Part shown: piece after piece, positions 30,356-39,101 of the stretch
Numbering within the stretch: position 1 is the stretch's first letter
Layout of the letters: each line of letters begins with the position of its first letter
DNA from: Planctomycetota bacterium
GTDB lineage: Bacteria; Planctomycetota; GCA-002687715
Assembly (NCBI GenBank): GCA_009691765.1
Contig: SIAO01000003.1
Span: 186,001 to 250,000 of the forward strand
Reading direction: 5' to 3'
DNA: 64,000 bases
Made by a program: the position numbers and the translations under genes
The notes under the pieces: model-generated
Told to the model about the DNA's origin: nothing
Database searches by the model: none
Seen by the model: only the letters and a program-made list of their open reading frames with translations

Positions 30356-31267
30356 ATGGACCGGGTGCACGAACCGGTGTTGGTGGAGGAGGTTTTGGGG
30401 AACCTGTCTCCCGAACCCGGCCAGACACTGCTTGATCTCACGGTTGGGGCCGGCGGGCATGCCGCCCGGTTGCTAGCGCGACTGGGCCCACAAGGCGTGC
30501 TCGTCGGCGTCGATCGCGATCCCGCCATTCTGCAGGTCGCGCGGAAAGTTCTCGCTCCCTTCGGTGCATGCGCAATCCTGCGTACGGCACGGAGCGATGG
30601 CTTCCGCGCGCTCTTGCAGGAATTGCAGATCACTGCAGTGCACGGAGTGCTGCTGGATCTCGGGGTTTCTTCACTGCAACTCGACGATCCTGCGCGCGGC
30701 TTCTCGTTCCGCGCAGAGGGCCCGCTGGACATGCGCATGGACGCCACGCAAGGCCGAAGCGCGCGCGACTTGTTGCTCAGTCTCACGGAACCCGAACTCA
30801 CTCACATTCTGTTTCGCTACGGCGAAGAGCCTTTCGCGCGGCGCATCGCCAAGGAATTGAAGGCCATTCCGCGCGGATCCATGCCACGCACCACCACGGA
30901 ACTCGCAGAGCTCGTTGAACGGGTTGTGCCGCGACGCATTGTCGGGCGCTCGGCGGTGCACCCAGCGACGCGCGTGTTTCAAGCGTTGCGCATCGCCGTG
31001 AATGACGAACTTGGCGTCCTCGAACGCACGCTGCCAGCAGTTGCGCAGGCCCTCGTTCCTGGCGGCCGCGTGGTGGTGATCAGCTTCCACTCACTCGAAG
31101 ACCGCATCGTGAAGAACTATTTCCGCAGCGCCAAGCAGAGCGGTGTGTTTGCTGAGGTGTCACGCAAGCCGATCTTGGCGGATGAAGCAGAAGTGCAGCG
31201 CAATCCTCGTGCGCGCAGCGCGAAACTGCGCTTTGCGGTGAAAGCCGTGGGAGCGCTCGCCGCATGA
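30356..31267 (+). CDS. rsmH: 16S rRNA (cytosine(1402)-N4)-methyltransferase
   Basis: Methylates C1402 in the decoding centre; formerly MraW. 303 residues from ATG 30356 (MDRVHEPVLVEEVL), the position matching the family's MHxPVLL start. Motifs: DLTVGAGGHAARLL (SAM-binding), LLDLGVSSLQLDDPARGFSF, PLDMRMD, HPATRVFQALRIAVNDEL, and VVISFHSLEDRIVKNYF. No good ribosome-binding site precedes the ATG, and an upstream in-frame extension into the mraZ spacer is possible. It overlaps the ftsL-like gene by ATGA. Confidence 0.97.
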   Translation: MDRVHEPVLVEEVLGNLSPEPGQTLLDLTVGAGGHAARLLARLGPQGVLVGVDRDPAILQVARKVLAPFGACAILRTARSDGFRALLQELQITAVHGVLLDLGVSSLQLDDPARGFSFRAEGPLDMRMDATQGRSARDLLLSLTEPELTHILFRYGEEPFARRIAKELKAIPRGSMPRTTTELAELVERVVPRRIVGRSAVHPATRVFQALRIAVNDELGVLERTLPAVAQALVPGGRVVVISFHSLEDRIVKNYFRSAKQSGVFAEVSRKPILADEAEVQRNPRARSAKLRFAVKAVGALAA

Positions 31268-31578
31268 ACCGCACTTCGATGGGTTACGGCACGGCTCCAC
31301 GAGCCATCGCTCTGCTCATGCTTTTTCTGTTGGCGCTGCTCACGCTGCACAGGCGCAATGAGAGTCTGCGCGGAAGTTATGCCGCGCGAAAACTGCTGGA
31401 ACGCGAGGCCAGACTGCAAAACGAAGTGCGCTGGTTGGGCGCGTCCGCGGAAGCAGCGTTGTCGCCACGCGGATTGCTGCAGCGCGTAGGCAAACTCGGG
31501 CGCAGCGCCAAAGACTTCAACGGCACGATCGAGCGCGTGACATTGCCCCAAGGTCCACAGGGGCCCTTAGGAAACTGA
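31264..31578 (+). CDS. FtsL-like cell division protein
   Basis: 104 residues with the layout of FtsL: a short cytoplasmic end, one membrane helix (AIALLMLFLLALLTL, residues ~14-28), then a helical, coiled-coil-prone stretch (NESLRGSYAARKLLEREARL). Sequence similarity to FtsL cannot be judged by eye because the family is poorly conserved. The call rests on topology and its place between rsmH and ftsI, where ftsL always lies. FtsL works with FtsB and FtsQ to activate FtsWI. It overlaps both neighbours (ATGA and TGATG). Confidence 0.65.
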   Translation: MNRTSMGYGTAPRAIALLMLFLLALLTLHRRNESLRGSYAARKLLEREARLQNEVRWLGASAEAALSPRGLLQRVGKLGRSAKDFNGTIERVTLPQGPQGPLGN

Positions 31579-33434
31579 TGCCGGACGCCACGCCAGACAA
31601 ACTCATGGATCGCCGCAGCGCCCAGCTTTTTGCGCTGATCATTGCGAGCATCTTTTGCTTTCTGCTGGTGCGCTTGTTCATGGTGCAAATGCGTCCGGCC
31701 AAAAACATCGATGGCCGCGCGGACATTCAACGCTTCCGTCCAGATTCTCGCGTTGGCAGTGCTTTGCCGGAAAAGGCCGTGCGCGCCGAGTTGCGCGACC
31801 GTGAAGGGCGCTTGCTGGCAGCAACCTGGTTTGAGTACGACCTCGTGGTGGACATGGTGGAGCTGATGCGCGGTGCCACGGATCGTGCAGCGCGCGCGGC
31901 GCGACTCACACGCTTGTCTGCTGAAACGGCCAAAGCTCTGACGGCCAATGGGAAACGCACCGAAGTGCGCGCTTTGGCCAAGCCCTTGGTGGATGCGGCT
32001 AATGCTGCAACGCCGGTGCGTTGGTTGCGCCTTGTGAAGGGCATGGATCCCAAGATGCAGCGCGCTGTCGAAGATGCCGTTGTTGGGCTTCGTGGGGTTC
32101 GTTTCGAGCATCGGGAGCGGCGTGCTTTTCCGTACGGAGCGGTGACGGCGCAAATCGTCGGCATCGTGGGTGAAAACCCGAAAGATGCGATGGGCCGTGT
32201 TGCGGGGCGCACCGGTGTTGAGTTTCAGCTCGATCGCATTCTCGCGGGCGAAGCTGGGCGTCTGCCTCTTGAAAAGGATGCTGCCGGGCGCGAATTACTG
32301 CCGCGTTGGATTGAGGAAGCGGAACCGGTTCCGGGCGGCACAGTGACGCTTACGGTCGACGCCGAGATTCAGCGCATCTGCATGGAAGTGTTGGAGAAAT
32401 CGGTCGGTTCGAGCAAGGCCGAAAAAGGCAGCGCTGTCGTGCTCAGTGCGCGCACGGGCGAAGTGTTGGCCGCATGCACGTGGCCATCCGTCGATCCCGA
32501 GAAGCTCGATGCGAAGACGGCTTCAAACCTCAACCTCGGCGCATTCCTCGATCTGTACGAACCAGGTTCCACCATCAAGCCGTTGTTCGTGTCATGGGCC
32601 CTTCAAAAGGGCATCGTCACCATGGACACGAAAATCGATTGCGGCGGCGCCGACGGGGTTCATCAGTTTGGGCCACGTTTGGTGCGCGAGTACCACGCCA
32701 ATCCCAATCCCTTGACGGTGCAGGAAGTGCTGATCAAGTCCAGCAACGTGGGCTCAGTACGCATCGCTTATGAGCGACTCGGCATCAACGGTCAGTATGA
32801 AGCCATGGCGGCGTTTCGCATGTCGGGACAGCTGAAAGTGGGCTATCCCTCGATGCCCAACAATCGCTACACGCCACGTGCGGCTGCGCATGCGCTGTAC
32901 ACGCCGACGTCTTTTCCGCAGGGTTACGAAATGATGATGTCGCCATTGATCATGGCGCGCTATTTCCTCGTGTTTGCGCGCGGCGGCGAGTTCATGGACC
33001 CGATCATCGTGCGCGAAGCGCGCAAAGATGGACGGGTCATTGCGCCGGATTACGCGGACCCTGCGCGGCACGTGCGTGTGATCGATCGTGAAGTCGCGTT
33101 GTCCGTCCGTGGTGCGCTCGAGCGCGTCATGGAAGAAGGCACGGGCAAGTCCGCACGCAGCTCCAAGTACAGCATCGCGGCCAAGACGGGGACTCCCAAG
33201 ATCGGAAAGACAGAGGTCTACAACCCGATCATCTGCACGATGGCCCCGGTGCATGAACGCGATCCAGAGATCGTCGTAGTGGTGATTCACCACCATGTGC
33301 GCAATCGCGGGCCCGGCACCTACACCGGCGGAACAGTCTCAGGGCCGCCCGCGCGCGACATCATTGAACGCACGCTTGAGTACATGCGCATTCCGCATGA
33401 AGTCGGACGCAGCGGTGGAGTGCAACGCCCATGA
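31578..33434 (+). CDS. ftsI: Penicillin-binding protein, FtsI type
   Basis: Class B PBP (transpeptidase) for septal peptidoglycan, 618 residues. One N-terminal membrane anchor (AQLFALIIASIFCFLLVRLF), then the pedestal domain (RDREGRLLA, AQIVGIVGE, GRTGVEFQLDRILAGEAG). The transpeptidase domain has all three catalytic motifs: STIK with Ser ~331, SSN at ~388-390 and KTGT at ~536. It is thus predicted active, evidence that the organism makes cross-linked peptidoglycan. Located between the ftsL-like and MurE-like genes. The cytoplasmic-partner ftsZ is not in the window. Confidence 0.95.
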   Translation: MPDATPDKLMDRRSAQLFALIIASIFCFLLVRLFMVQMRPAKNIDGRADIQRFRPDSRVGSALPEKAVRAELRDREGRLLAATWFEYDLVVDMVELMRGATDRAARAARLTRLSAETAKALTANGKRTEVRALAKPLVDAANAATPVRWLRLVKGMDPKMQRAVEDAVVGLRGVRFEHRERRAFPYGAVTAQIVGIVGENPKDAMGRVAGRTGVEFQLDRILAGEAGRLPLEKDAAGRELLPRWIEEAEPVPGGTVTLTVDAEIQRICMEVLEKSVGSSKAEKGSAVVLSARTGEVLAACTWPSVDPEKLDAKTASNLNLGAFLDLYEPGSTIKPLFVSWALQKGIVTMDTKIDCGGADGVHQFGPRLVREYHANPNPLTVQEVLIKSSNVGSVRIAYERLGINGQYEAMAAFRMSGQLKVGYPSMPNNRYTPRAAAHALYTPTSFPQGYEMMMSPLIMARYFLVFARGGEFMDPIIVREARKDGRVIAPDYADPARHVRVIDREVALSVRGALERVMEEGTGKSARSSKYSIAAKTGTPKIGKTEVYNPIICTMAPVHERDPEIVVVVIHHHVRNRGPGTYTGGTVSGPPARDIIERTLEYMRIPHEVGRSGGVQRP

Positions 33435-34678
33435 AGCGCAGATCTTCCAGTACGCAGATCCGGGGAGAGCGGCTGCTTTCCATCGACGAACTGAAACCCA
33501 TGTTGCCCGGCGGCGCTTTGCGAGTGCGCGGCATCACTGCGGATGCTGCCGCAGTGCACGCCGGCATGCTGTATGTGCAAACCACTTCGGATGCGGACGC
33601 CTTGCAACGCGCGTTGCAGCGCGGAGCTGCAGGCATCGTCAGTGAGGCGCAACCGCAGCATGGCTGCGCTTTGCCGTGGTTTCGCGTGCAGGACGCATTG
33701 CGAGTGCTGGGTCATGTCGCCAGCCGTTTCGCAGCTGAGCCTTCCAGCAGATTGGAAGTGAGCGTGTTCGCAGGCGATGCAATGCGCCGCGACATGCGCT
33801 GCGCTGCGGCACTTATTCATGCGCGCGACGATGGCGCCTTGGTGGAAGAGCGCATCGCGCGCACGCCGCGCAGTCTGGGTTCCGCGGAATTGCACCAGCG
33901 CATGGCGCAGCACGCTGCACGACAAGGGCGCTCGGTGCTTCTTGAATGCCGCGAGTCGGACTTGTGCTGTGGCCGCCTCGAGGGTGTCAATCTCGCTGCG
34001 GCCCTCGTTGGTCTCGGAGATGCTCCGGATGCTGCGGACATTGAAAGCGCACTCACCGTGATGCGCATGTTGCCCGCAGAGGCCGTGGCGGTGCTCGAAG
34101 CGGGGCATCCGACCACAGCGGTCTTGGCGGCAACCACCAACGCTCTCGTGGTCACGTGGGGGTTCGCGCCTGAGGCCGATGTGCGTGCCACTCTTGTGCG
34201 CCAGGACCGTAACGGCGTGCTCTTGCATGTGCGCACACCCGTGGGAGCCTGCGAACTTGAACTTGCCGCGATGGATCTGGCCTCTCAGCGAGCCGCGCTC
34301 GCCGCCTTGGCTCACGCCGCCATCATGGGCATGGCTCCGGAGCGTGCTGCAGAACGCTTGCGCCGCCGAGTGAGTTCTGCCGAAGCGCTCGAACGCATGC
34401 CGGTTCCTCTCGGGTTTGATGTCTGGACGACGCGTGCCCGCAGTCGCGACGCGTTGGCTCGAGCACTCCGTGCCATGCACCCGTTCACGAAGGGCCGCGT
34501 GTTGTTGGTGCCGCCGACAGGGTCGGGCTCGTATCCACAGCGAGCGTCCATGATTCAAGAAACTCTCGACGCTGCTGAACGCGGTGACGGGGTGTTGATT
34601 GCGCTCGAAGGCAACGGCGATGCAGATCGCAGCAGCGTGCGGGAGTGGTTCCTCGGCGGATTGACGGACGTCGCATGA
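33431..34678 (+). CDS. MurE-like protein lacking Mur-ligase catalytic motifs
   Basis: 415 residues at the exact place of murE (ftsI-murE-murF), overlapping both neighbours by ATGA. Colinear with MurE throughout: ITADAAAVHAGMLYVQT resembles the 'DSR..GDLFVA' domain-1 motif, GAAGIVSEA the 'GAaaii.E' block, and SRFAAEPSSRLEVSVFAGD the start of the ATPase domain. The ATP-binding GTNGKTT is replaced by GDAMRRD (115-121), so the P-loop Lys is lost. The metal/carbamate segment (EVSSH) reads ECRES. The TN-DHLD, DYAHTPD and GGDRDKGKR motifs are absent. It has no stop or frameshift, so it is maintained as a protein and is not a decayed pseudogene. A regulatory or scaffolding role is inferred, with no direct evidence. 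Confidence 0.7.
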   Translation: MKRRSSSTQIRGERLLSIDELKPMLPGGALRVRGITADAAAVHAGMLYVQTTSDADALQRALQRGAAGIVSEAQPQHGCALPWFRVQDALRVLGHVASRFAAEPSSRLEVSVFAGDAMRRDMRCAAALIHARDDGALVEERIARTPRSLGSAELHQRMAQHAARQGRSVLLECRESDLCCGRLEGVNLAAALVGLGDAPDAADIESALTVMRMLPAEAVAVLEAGHPTTAVLAATTNALVVTWGFAPEADVRATLVRQDRNGVLLHVRTPVGACELELAAMDLASQRAALAALAHAAIMGMAPERAAERLRRRVSSAEALERMPVPLGFDVWTTRARSRDALARALRAMHPFTKGRVLLVPPTGSGSYPQRASMIQETLDAAERGDGVLIALEGNGDADRSSVREWFLGGLTDVA

Positions 34679-36024
34679 GCACAAGCACCATGTCAAGGCT
34701 GAACACAGCAGAGATCGCCGCCGCGCTGAACGTTGACGCAGGCGATGCCACGCCGCTCACCAGTTTCACCACGGACAGTCGTACTGTGTGCCCTGGTGCA
34801 TGTTTCATCGCGCTGCAGGGCCCACGCCACGATGCGAGCGCTTTCGCGGAACAGGCGCTCGCAGCGGGTGCGGCCTTGGTTATCGCCGGCAAGTCGGCGC
34901 GAGCGCATGCGCAGGTGCTGCGTGTCGACAACCCGCTGGCAGCGCTGGGCACCATCGCAGCGCTGGCACGCTCGCGTTTCGAAGGGCCAGTGTTGGGCAT
35001 CACGGGTTCCGCAGGGAAGACCACGCTGAAAGAACACTTGCGTCAGTTGATCCCCGCGGATTGGTGTGCCGTGTTCCCCGAAGCGTCGCACAACAACTCT
35101 GAAGGTGTGCCTCGCACCATTTTGAGCGCGCAGCCAGAAGCGCGTTGCATGGTGCTGGAGCTCGGCACCAACGCGCCGGGCGAGATCGCAGCTTTGTCGC
35201 GCATCAGTGCGCCGACGCTGGCGGCGTTCACCTCGATTGGTGCCGCGCACTTGCAGGGCCTTGGCAATGTGGGTGGCGTGTTGCAAGAGAAGATGGATCT
35301 CGCGCGGGCTTTGCCTGTGGGAGCGACGGCGTTCATCAATGCCGACGACGCGCTGCTCGCCAACGCTGTGTGGCCTACGGGGATCGAAGTTGTGCGTCTC
35401 GGTCTGCGCGCCGTGCCGGGAGTGCGCACGCCCGTCGTGTGTGATGGTCAGGCGCTTCGAATGCGCAGCGCGGGCCTGCGCATCGAGCACGCCGCGACGA
35501 CCGAAGTGCAAATGCGTTCGCTGTGGATGGCGCTGTGCATAGCAGAGTTTCTCGGTGTTGATGAAGCTCACCTTGCTCAAGCGGCTCCATGCGTAGCCCC
35601 CGCTCGTTTGCGTGGTGAGATCCGCCGCATCGGCGAGACCCTGCTCATTCTCGATTGCTACAACGCGAATCCACTTTCCATGCGCGCTGCGCTGGAAGAT
35701 CTCGGGCGCCGCAGCGGAGCGCGCCGCGCAGTGTTGGGTGAGATGTTGGAGCTCGGTTCCGACGCCGAAGAGTTTCATCGCGAAGTCGGTCGCCAAGTAG
35801 CTGGCCTTCAGCTCGACGAAGTGTTGTTGATCGGGCCATCAGCGCCGTTCACAGCGGAAGCAGCGCACGCTGCTGGCATGCCCGCGCAGAGCATCACGGT
35901 GTGCCCAACACGCGAGAGTGCGAACACAGCTTTCAGAACCCTCGTAGCTCACGGCGGCACCGTGCTTCTGAAGGGCTCGCGATTGATGGCCCTCGAGCGC
36001 CTGTTGGAGGGCCAGCATGAGTGA
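34675..36024 (+). CDS. murF: UDP-MurNAc-tripeptide-D-alanyl-D-alanine ligase
   Basis: Adds D-Ala-D-Ala to the UDP-MurNAc-tripeptide, the last cytoplasmic step of the stem peptide; 449 residues. The ATP loop GITGSAGKTTLKEH has Lys ~115. Other MurF motifs are intact: SHNNSEGVP, VLELGTNAPGEI, FTSIGAAHLQGLGNVGGV with EKMDLARALP, NADD, and LDCYNANPLSM for nucleotide and substrate binding. This contrasts with the degenerate neighbour upstream. The start ATG 34675 overlaps the MurE-like stop. Its end overlaps ftsW by 8 bases, leaving no room for the usual mraY-murD. Confidence 0.96.
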   Translation: MSTSTMSRLNTAEIAAALNVDAGDATPLTSFTTDSRTVCPGACFIALQGPRHDASAFAEQALAAGAALVIAGKSARAHAQVLRVDNPLAALGTIAALARSRFEGPVLGITGSAGKTTLKEHLRQLIPADWCAVFPEASHNNSEGVPRTILSAQPEARCMVLELGTNAPGEIAALSRISAPTLAAFTSIGAAHLQGLGNVGGVLQEKMDLARALPVGATAFINADDALLANAVWPTGIEVVRLGLRAVPGVRTPVVCDGQALRMRSAGLRIEHAATTEVQMRSLWMALCIAEFLGVDEAHLAQAAPCVAPARLRGEIRRIGETLLILDCYNANPLSMRAALEDLGRRSGARRAVLGEMLELGSDAEEFHREVGRQVAGLQLDEVLLIGPSAPFTAEAAHAAGMPAQSITVCPTRESANTAFRTLVAHGGTVLLKGSRLMALERLLEGQHE

Positions 36025-37138
36025 GATGAACGCCGCAACACGGCAGCGCCACATCTCCATGGTGGTGCTTTGCGCCCTTGGACTCGCCATCACCGGCGTG
36101 CTGATCCAAGTGGCCGTGGATTCACCACTGGCACCCGTGCCCTACCAACGCGCAGCGCGCCAAGCGATCTACGTCGTGGCGGCAGCAGTGCTGGCCTTGG
36201 GTGCGATGTTGTTCGGTTACCGCCGCGCGGTGAGCCTCGCTCCGTGGTTCTTGTACGCAACCTGGGCGTTGCTCGCGGTGCTGCTCATTCCAGGAATGCC
36301 GGCCCGCGGAGGCTCCGTGCGTTGGATTGATTTCGGCCCCTTCAACATGCAGCCGAGTGAGTTGGCCAAGCTCGCTCTTGTGCTCTTCATTCCGTACTTT
36401 GCGGAGAAACGCGGTGAGAGGTTTCGCACAGTGCGCGGGGGACTGCTTCCGGCGCTCTGTTGGGTTGGCTTCACGTGTCTGCTCGTGTTGCTCGAGCCCG
36501 ACCTCGGTCAAACCGTCTTGTTGTTCATCCTCGCTGCGGCTCTGCTCGTGGTGAATGGCGTGAAGTTGCAGTATTTCTTGCTGCTGATCTTGCTCGGGAT
36601 TCCAGGGCTCATCGCTTTTATGGGGGACCGCTGGGATTACGTGCGCGCACGCATCGAAGGGTTTCTCGGCGAAGGTAGCTACCAAGTGCGCCAGGGTTTG
36701 ATCTTCTTCGCGGAAGGCGGCGCGCTCGGAACCGGCGTCGGTGCTGGCCGCGGGCATTTGTTCGTCCCTGAAATCCACAACGACTTCGCGCTGGTTGCGG
36801 TAGCGGAGCAGGCGGGTTTCCTCGGTTCGCTGTGTATCGTCGCTCTCTTCCTCGGTTTGTGCTGGAGCGGATTTCGCATCGCGATGGCAGCCACGGACCG
36901 CGCTGGGTTCACCGTGGCCTTCGGCACCAGTTTCATGATTGCGTTGCAAGCCGCCATCAACATCAGCGTGGTCACGGGTTCCGTGCCGCCGAAGGGCATG
37001 AGCATCCCGTTCCTTTCCTTTGGCGGGTCGTCGTTGCTGATGCTTGGCCTCGCCGTGGGCTTGTTGCTTTCCGTGGCGCAAACGCAGGAAGAGCCTGCGC
37101 TCTCCAGCGCGCCACGTCTTGCGGGAGCCACACCATGA
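36017..37138 (+). CDS. ftsW: SEDS glycosyltransferase FtsW
   Basis: Membrane peptidoglycan polymerase that pairs with FtsI; 373 residues with about ten membrane segments. SEDS signatures are present: FNMQPSELAKLALVLFIPYF, LLEPDLGQTVLLF with the catalytic Asp, the large extracellular loop (YQVRQGLIFFAEGGALGTG, PEIHNDFALVAVAEQAGFLG) and PPKGMSIPFLSFGGSS. I call it FtsW and not RodA because of the dcw context and the ftsI partner. The sequence alone does not fully decide. It overlaps murF by 8 bases and precedes a structured spacer. Confidence 0.9.
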   Translation: MSEMNAATRQRHISMVVLCALGLAITGVLIQVAVDSPLAPVPYQRAARQAIYVVAAAVLALGAMLFGYRRAVSLAPWFLYATWALLAVLLIPGMPARGGSVRWIDFGPFNMQPSELAKLALVLFIPYFAEKRGERFRTVRGGLLPALCWVGFTCLLVLLEPDLGQTVLLFILAAALLVVNGVKLQYFLLLILLGIPGLIAFMGDRWDYVRARIEGFLGEGSYQVRQGLIFFAEGGALGTGVGAGRGHLFVPEIHNDFALVAVAEQAGFLGSLCIVALFLGLCWSGFRIAMAATDRAGFTVAFGTSFMIALQAAINISVVTGSVPPKGMSIPFLSFGGSSLLMLGLAVGLLLSVAQTQEEPALSSAPRLAGATP

Positions 37139-37165
37139 GTGCTGCCTGCAATCAAACACAGGGGG

Positions 37166-37266
37166 TCCTTCCGGGCTCCGTGGTCACGCCTGAAACTCAC
37201 TCCTTTCACATCGCGCACGCCGACTTTTGTCGGCACCATCTTTGCACGCCATCGAGCCCGGAAGGA
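37166..37266 (+). ncRNA. Candidate structured RNA element between ftsW and the LysM gene
   Basis: The ~166-base gap contains a perfect 13-bp inverted repeat, TCCTTCCGGGCTC (37166-37178) with GAGCCCGGAAGGA (37254-37266). Inside it are CGTG/CACG (37179-37188, loop GT), TGAAA/TTTCA (37191-37208) and a perfect 6-bp GCCGAC-TTTT-GTCGGC hairpin (37219-37234). Together these would fold into a multi-branch junction of ~100 nt ending 38 bases before the LysM start codon. There is no T-run after it, so it is not a simple terminator. It could be a cis-regulator of the downstream gene or an mRNA processing site. The function is unknown. Confidence 0.4.
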
Positions 37267-37304
37267 AACCTGCTCAGTCAACAGTTGCCAACGGAGAACC
37301 GTCC

Positions 37305-37997
37305 ATGACGCCAGAAAAGATTGCTGTCCTTGTTGTCACCGTGGTTATCGCGGTGTTGCTTTCACTCACTTTGCTCTCGAGCCCCGGGACGCCTGTCACC
37401 GAGACGGCTGAAGCCGTCAAGATCGAAGCCGCACCGGCGTCCCTGCAGGGTGACGCCCTTGTGGATGCGACCGGCGGCGCGGCGCCTCTTGGCTTGCAAG
37501 AGATTCTCGATGGCAAGGCAGGGACTCAGCTCGCGCCCCGCAAAGCTCCCAATTCTGGTGCTGTGCCGATCGTGGGGCCTGTCCAAGAAACGGTGGTGCC
37601 AACGAGCGTGAGAATCGGATCGGGCGACACGCTTGAAGTTATCGCACGACGCCTTTATGGCCGTGCTGGCGCGGTGTCGGAAATCCTCGCGGCCAATCCT
37701 GGCATCAACCCCAAGCGGCTGAAGATCGGGCAAGAGCTCAAACTCCCTCGCGCTCCCACGCGCGCCGGCGTAAGTGGCGTTTCCGGCAGCAGCGCTGCTG
37801 CGACTGTGGCGTTTATCACCCCGGTAAAGCCCTCCGCGGGCAAAGTGCATGTGGTGGCCAAGGGCGAGAAGCTCGGCACTATCGCCAAGTCGCGCTATGG
37901 CAGCCCCAACGCGTGGAAGCGCATCTACGACGCGAACCGCGATCAGTTGTCGAACCCCGACAAGCTCGTGGCCGGCATGAAACTGCGGATTCCCTGA
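37305..37997 (+). CDS. Membrane-anchored protein with two LysM domains
   Basis: 230 residues. A short cytoplasmic end is followed by one membrane helix (IAVLVVTVVIAVLLSLTLL, residues ~6-24), a Pro/Ala linker and two LysM domains. The first, around residues 103-152, includes GSGDTLEVIARRLYGRAGAV. The second, at ~184-230, includes KGEKLGTIAKSRYGSPNAW. LysM binds N-acetylglucosamine in peptidoglycan or chitin, so the protein probably tethers the inner membrane to the cell wall at division or growth sites. GGAG precedes the ATG. It takes the place where mraY, murD and murG would be expected in other dcw clusters. Confidence 0.85.
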   Translation: MTPEKIAVLVVTVVIAVLLSLTLLSSPGTPVTETAEAVKIEAAPASLQGDALVDATGGAAPLGLQEILDGKAGTQLAPRKAPNSGAVPIVGPVQETVVPTSVRIGSGDTLEVIARRLYGRAGAVSEILAANPGINPKRLKIGQELKLPRAPTRAGVSGVSGSSAAATVAFITPVKPSAGKVHVVAKGEKLGTIAKSRYGSPNAWKRIYDANRDQLSNPDKLVAGMKLRIP

Positions 37998-38023
37998 GCT
38001 CGATTGATGGCGCCGAGGTCGAA

Positions 38024-38911
38024 ATGACGCACGCTTCGGATTGGGAGCAAGTGTTTGCGGCCGAACACGACGTGGACTTGCGTCCGCGGACCACAGTGCG
38101 CGTCGGCGGAATCGCTCGGGACTTCGTGCGCCCGAGCTCCGCGGCTTGTACAGCCAGTCTGCTGCAAGCTCTGAAACAAGCTGGCCGCCGCTGGCGGGTG
38201 CTCGGCGGTGGCAGCAATCTCTTGGTCGGCGATGAGCCGCTCTCAGAAGTTGTGATTCACCCCGATCGCCTCGACAGTTGCGAAATTGTTGGGAGCAGCA
38301 TGATCTTGGGTGCTGGCCACGTCTTGCAGCGTGCGGTTAACCACAGCACAGACTACGGATTGGCAGGAGCTCATGTGCTCACGGGAATTCCGGGGCAGCT
38401 CGGCGGAGCGTTGGCCATGAACGCCGGTGGCCGATACGGTGAGATGGCGACCGTTGTTGGCTGGGCCGAAGTTGCGCTGGAAGACGGTGCTTTGCACCGT
38501 CTTGAAGCAGCAGACCTGCAATTCGGTTATCGAAAAGGTCAACTTCCTCTGGGCGCGGTCGTGACCCGTGTGTGTTGGAACCTGAAACCCACGGATGAAG
38601 CCAAGGCGCTCAAGCGTGAAGCCGGTCGAATTCTCAAAGAAAAGAACGCGGCGCAACCAACTCAAGCTTGGAACTTCGGATGCATGTTCAAGAATCCTGC
38701 GGGGCAAAGCGCGGGCAAACTCATCGAGGGCGTCGGGTTGAAGGGTGTGCAGGTCGGGGAGGCCAGGATCTCTCCTAAGCACGGCAACTTCATTGAGAAC
38801 TTGGGCACGGCACGAGCGGCCGACATCCTTGCGCTCATCGAGCGTGCCGAAGCTCTAGTGCTCTTGCGCGAAGGTGTGCACTTGGAGCGTGAAGTTCGCG
38901 TCTGGATGTGA
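38024..38911 (+). CDS. murB: UDP-N-acetylenolpyruvoylglucosamine reductase
   Basis: FAD enzyme that reduces UDP-GlcNAc-enolpyruvate to UDP-MurNAc; 295 residues, the shorter type II form. Motifs: TTVRVGGIARDFVRP, LGGGSNLLVGDE (FAD), LTGIPGQLGGALAMNAGGRYG, YRKG and the C-terminal GCMFKNPAGQSAGKLIE. The proton-donor position, Ser in E. coli (GSFFKNP), is Cys here, a variant found in many type II enzymes. The final catalytic Glu is in the REVRVWM end. ATG 38024 is the first start giving the conserved N-terminus. murC and murG, its usual neighbours, are absent. Confidence 0.95.
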   Translation: MTHASDWEQVFAAEHDVDLRPRTTVRVGGIARDFVRPSSAACTASLLQALKQAGRRWRVLGGGSNLLVGDEPLSEVVIHPDRLDSCEIVGSSMILGAGHVLQRAVNHSTDYGLAGAHVLTGIPGQLGGALAMNAGGRYGEMATVVGWAEVALEDGALHRLEAADLQFGYRKGQLPLGAVVTRVCWNLKPTDEAKALKREAGRILKEKNAAQPTQAWNFGCMFKNPAGQSAGKLIEGVGLKGVQVGEARISPKHGNFIENLGTARAADILALIERAEALVLLREGVHLEREVRVWM

Positions 38912-38969
38912 CGCGGCGCTGAAAGCGCACCAGCGCTCGGGGTGAACTCTCGATTGCGCCACTATCCCT

Positions 38970-38998
38970 TGTTGCGTGTCTGTTGGCGCAGCTATAGA
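38970..38998 (+). promoter_or_regulatory. Candidate promoter upstream of the 39102 gene
   Basis: In the 190-base gap after murB, a good -10 hexamer TATAGA (38993-38998) is preceded by a weak TTG-containing -35 (about 38969-38974, spacer 18). A short GCGCT/AGCGC hairpin (38916-38928) lies just after the murB stop. The combination suggests that transcription may end and restart here, giving the ftsQ end of the cluster its own promoter. Confidence 0.35.
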
Positions 38999-39101
38999 CT
39001 CCGCGCGGACTGTTGGGTCCCCGCGGAATCTTTCGCGGTGCGCTTTGCATAATCGGTTGGTGGTTTTTCAACGGCTCCGGGCTGGAGCGGGAGGGTGTCT
39101 C

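Noticed and set aside
37135-37308. 57-residue open frame starting at the ftsW stop (ATGA), rich in Cys and His
   Set aside because: It lies over the 13-bp inverted repeat and nested hairpins, has no membrane or domain pattern, and runs past the LysM start. A structured RNA explains the region better.
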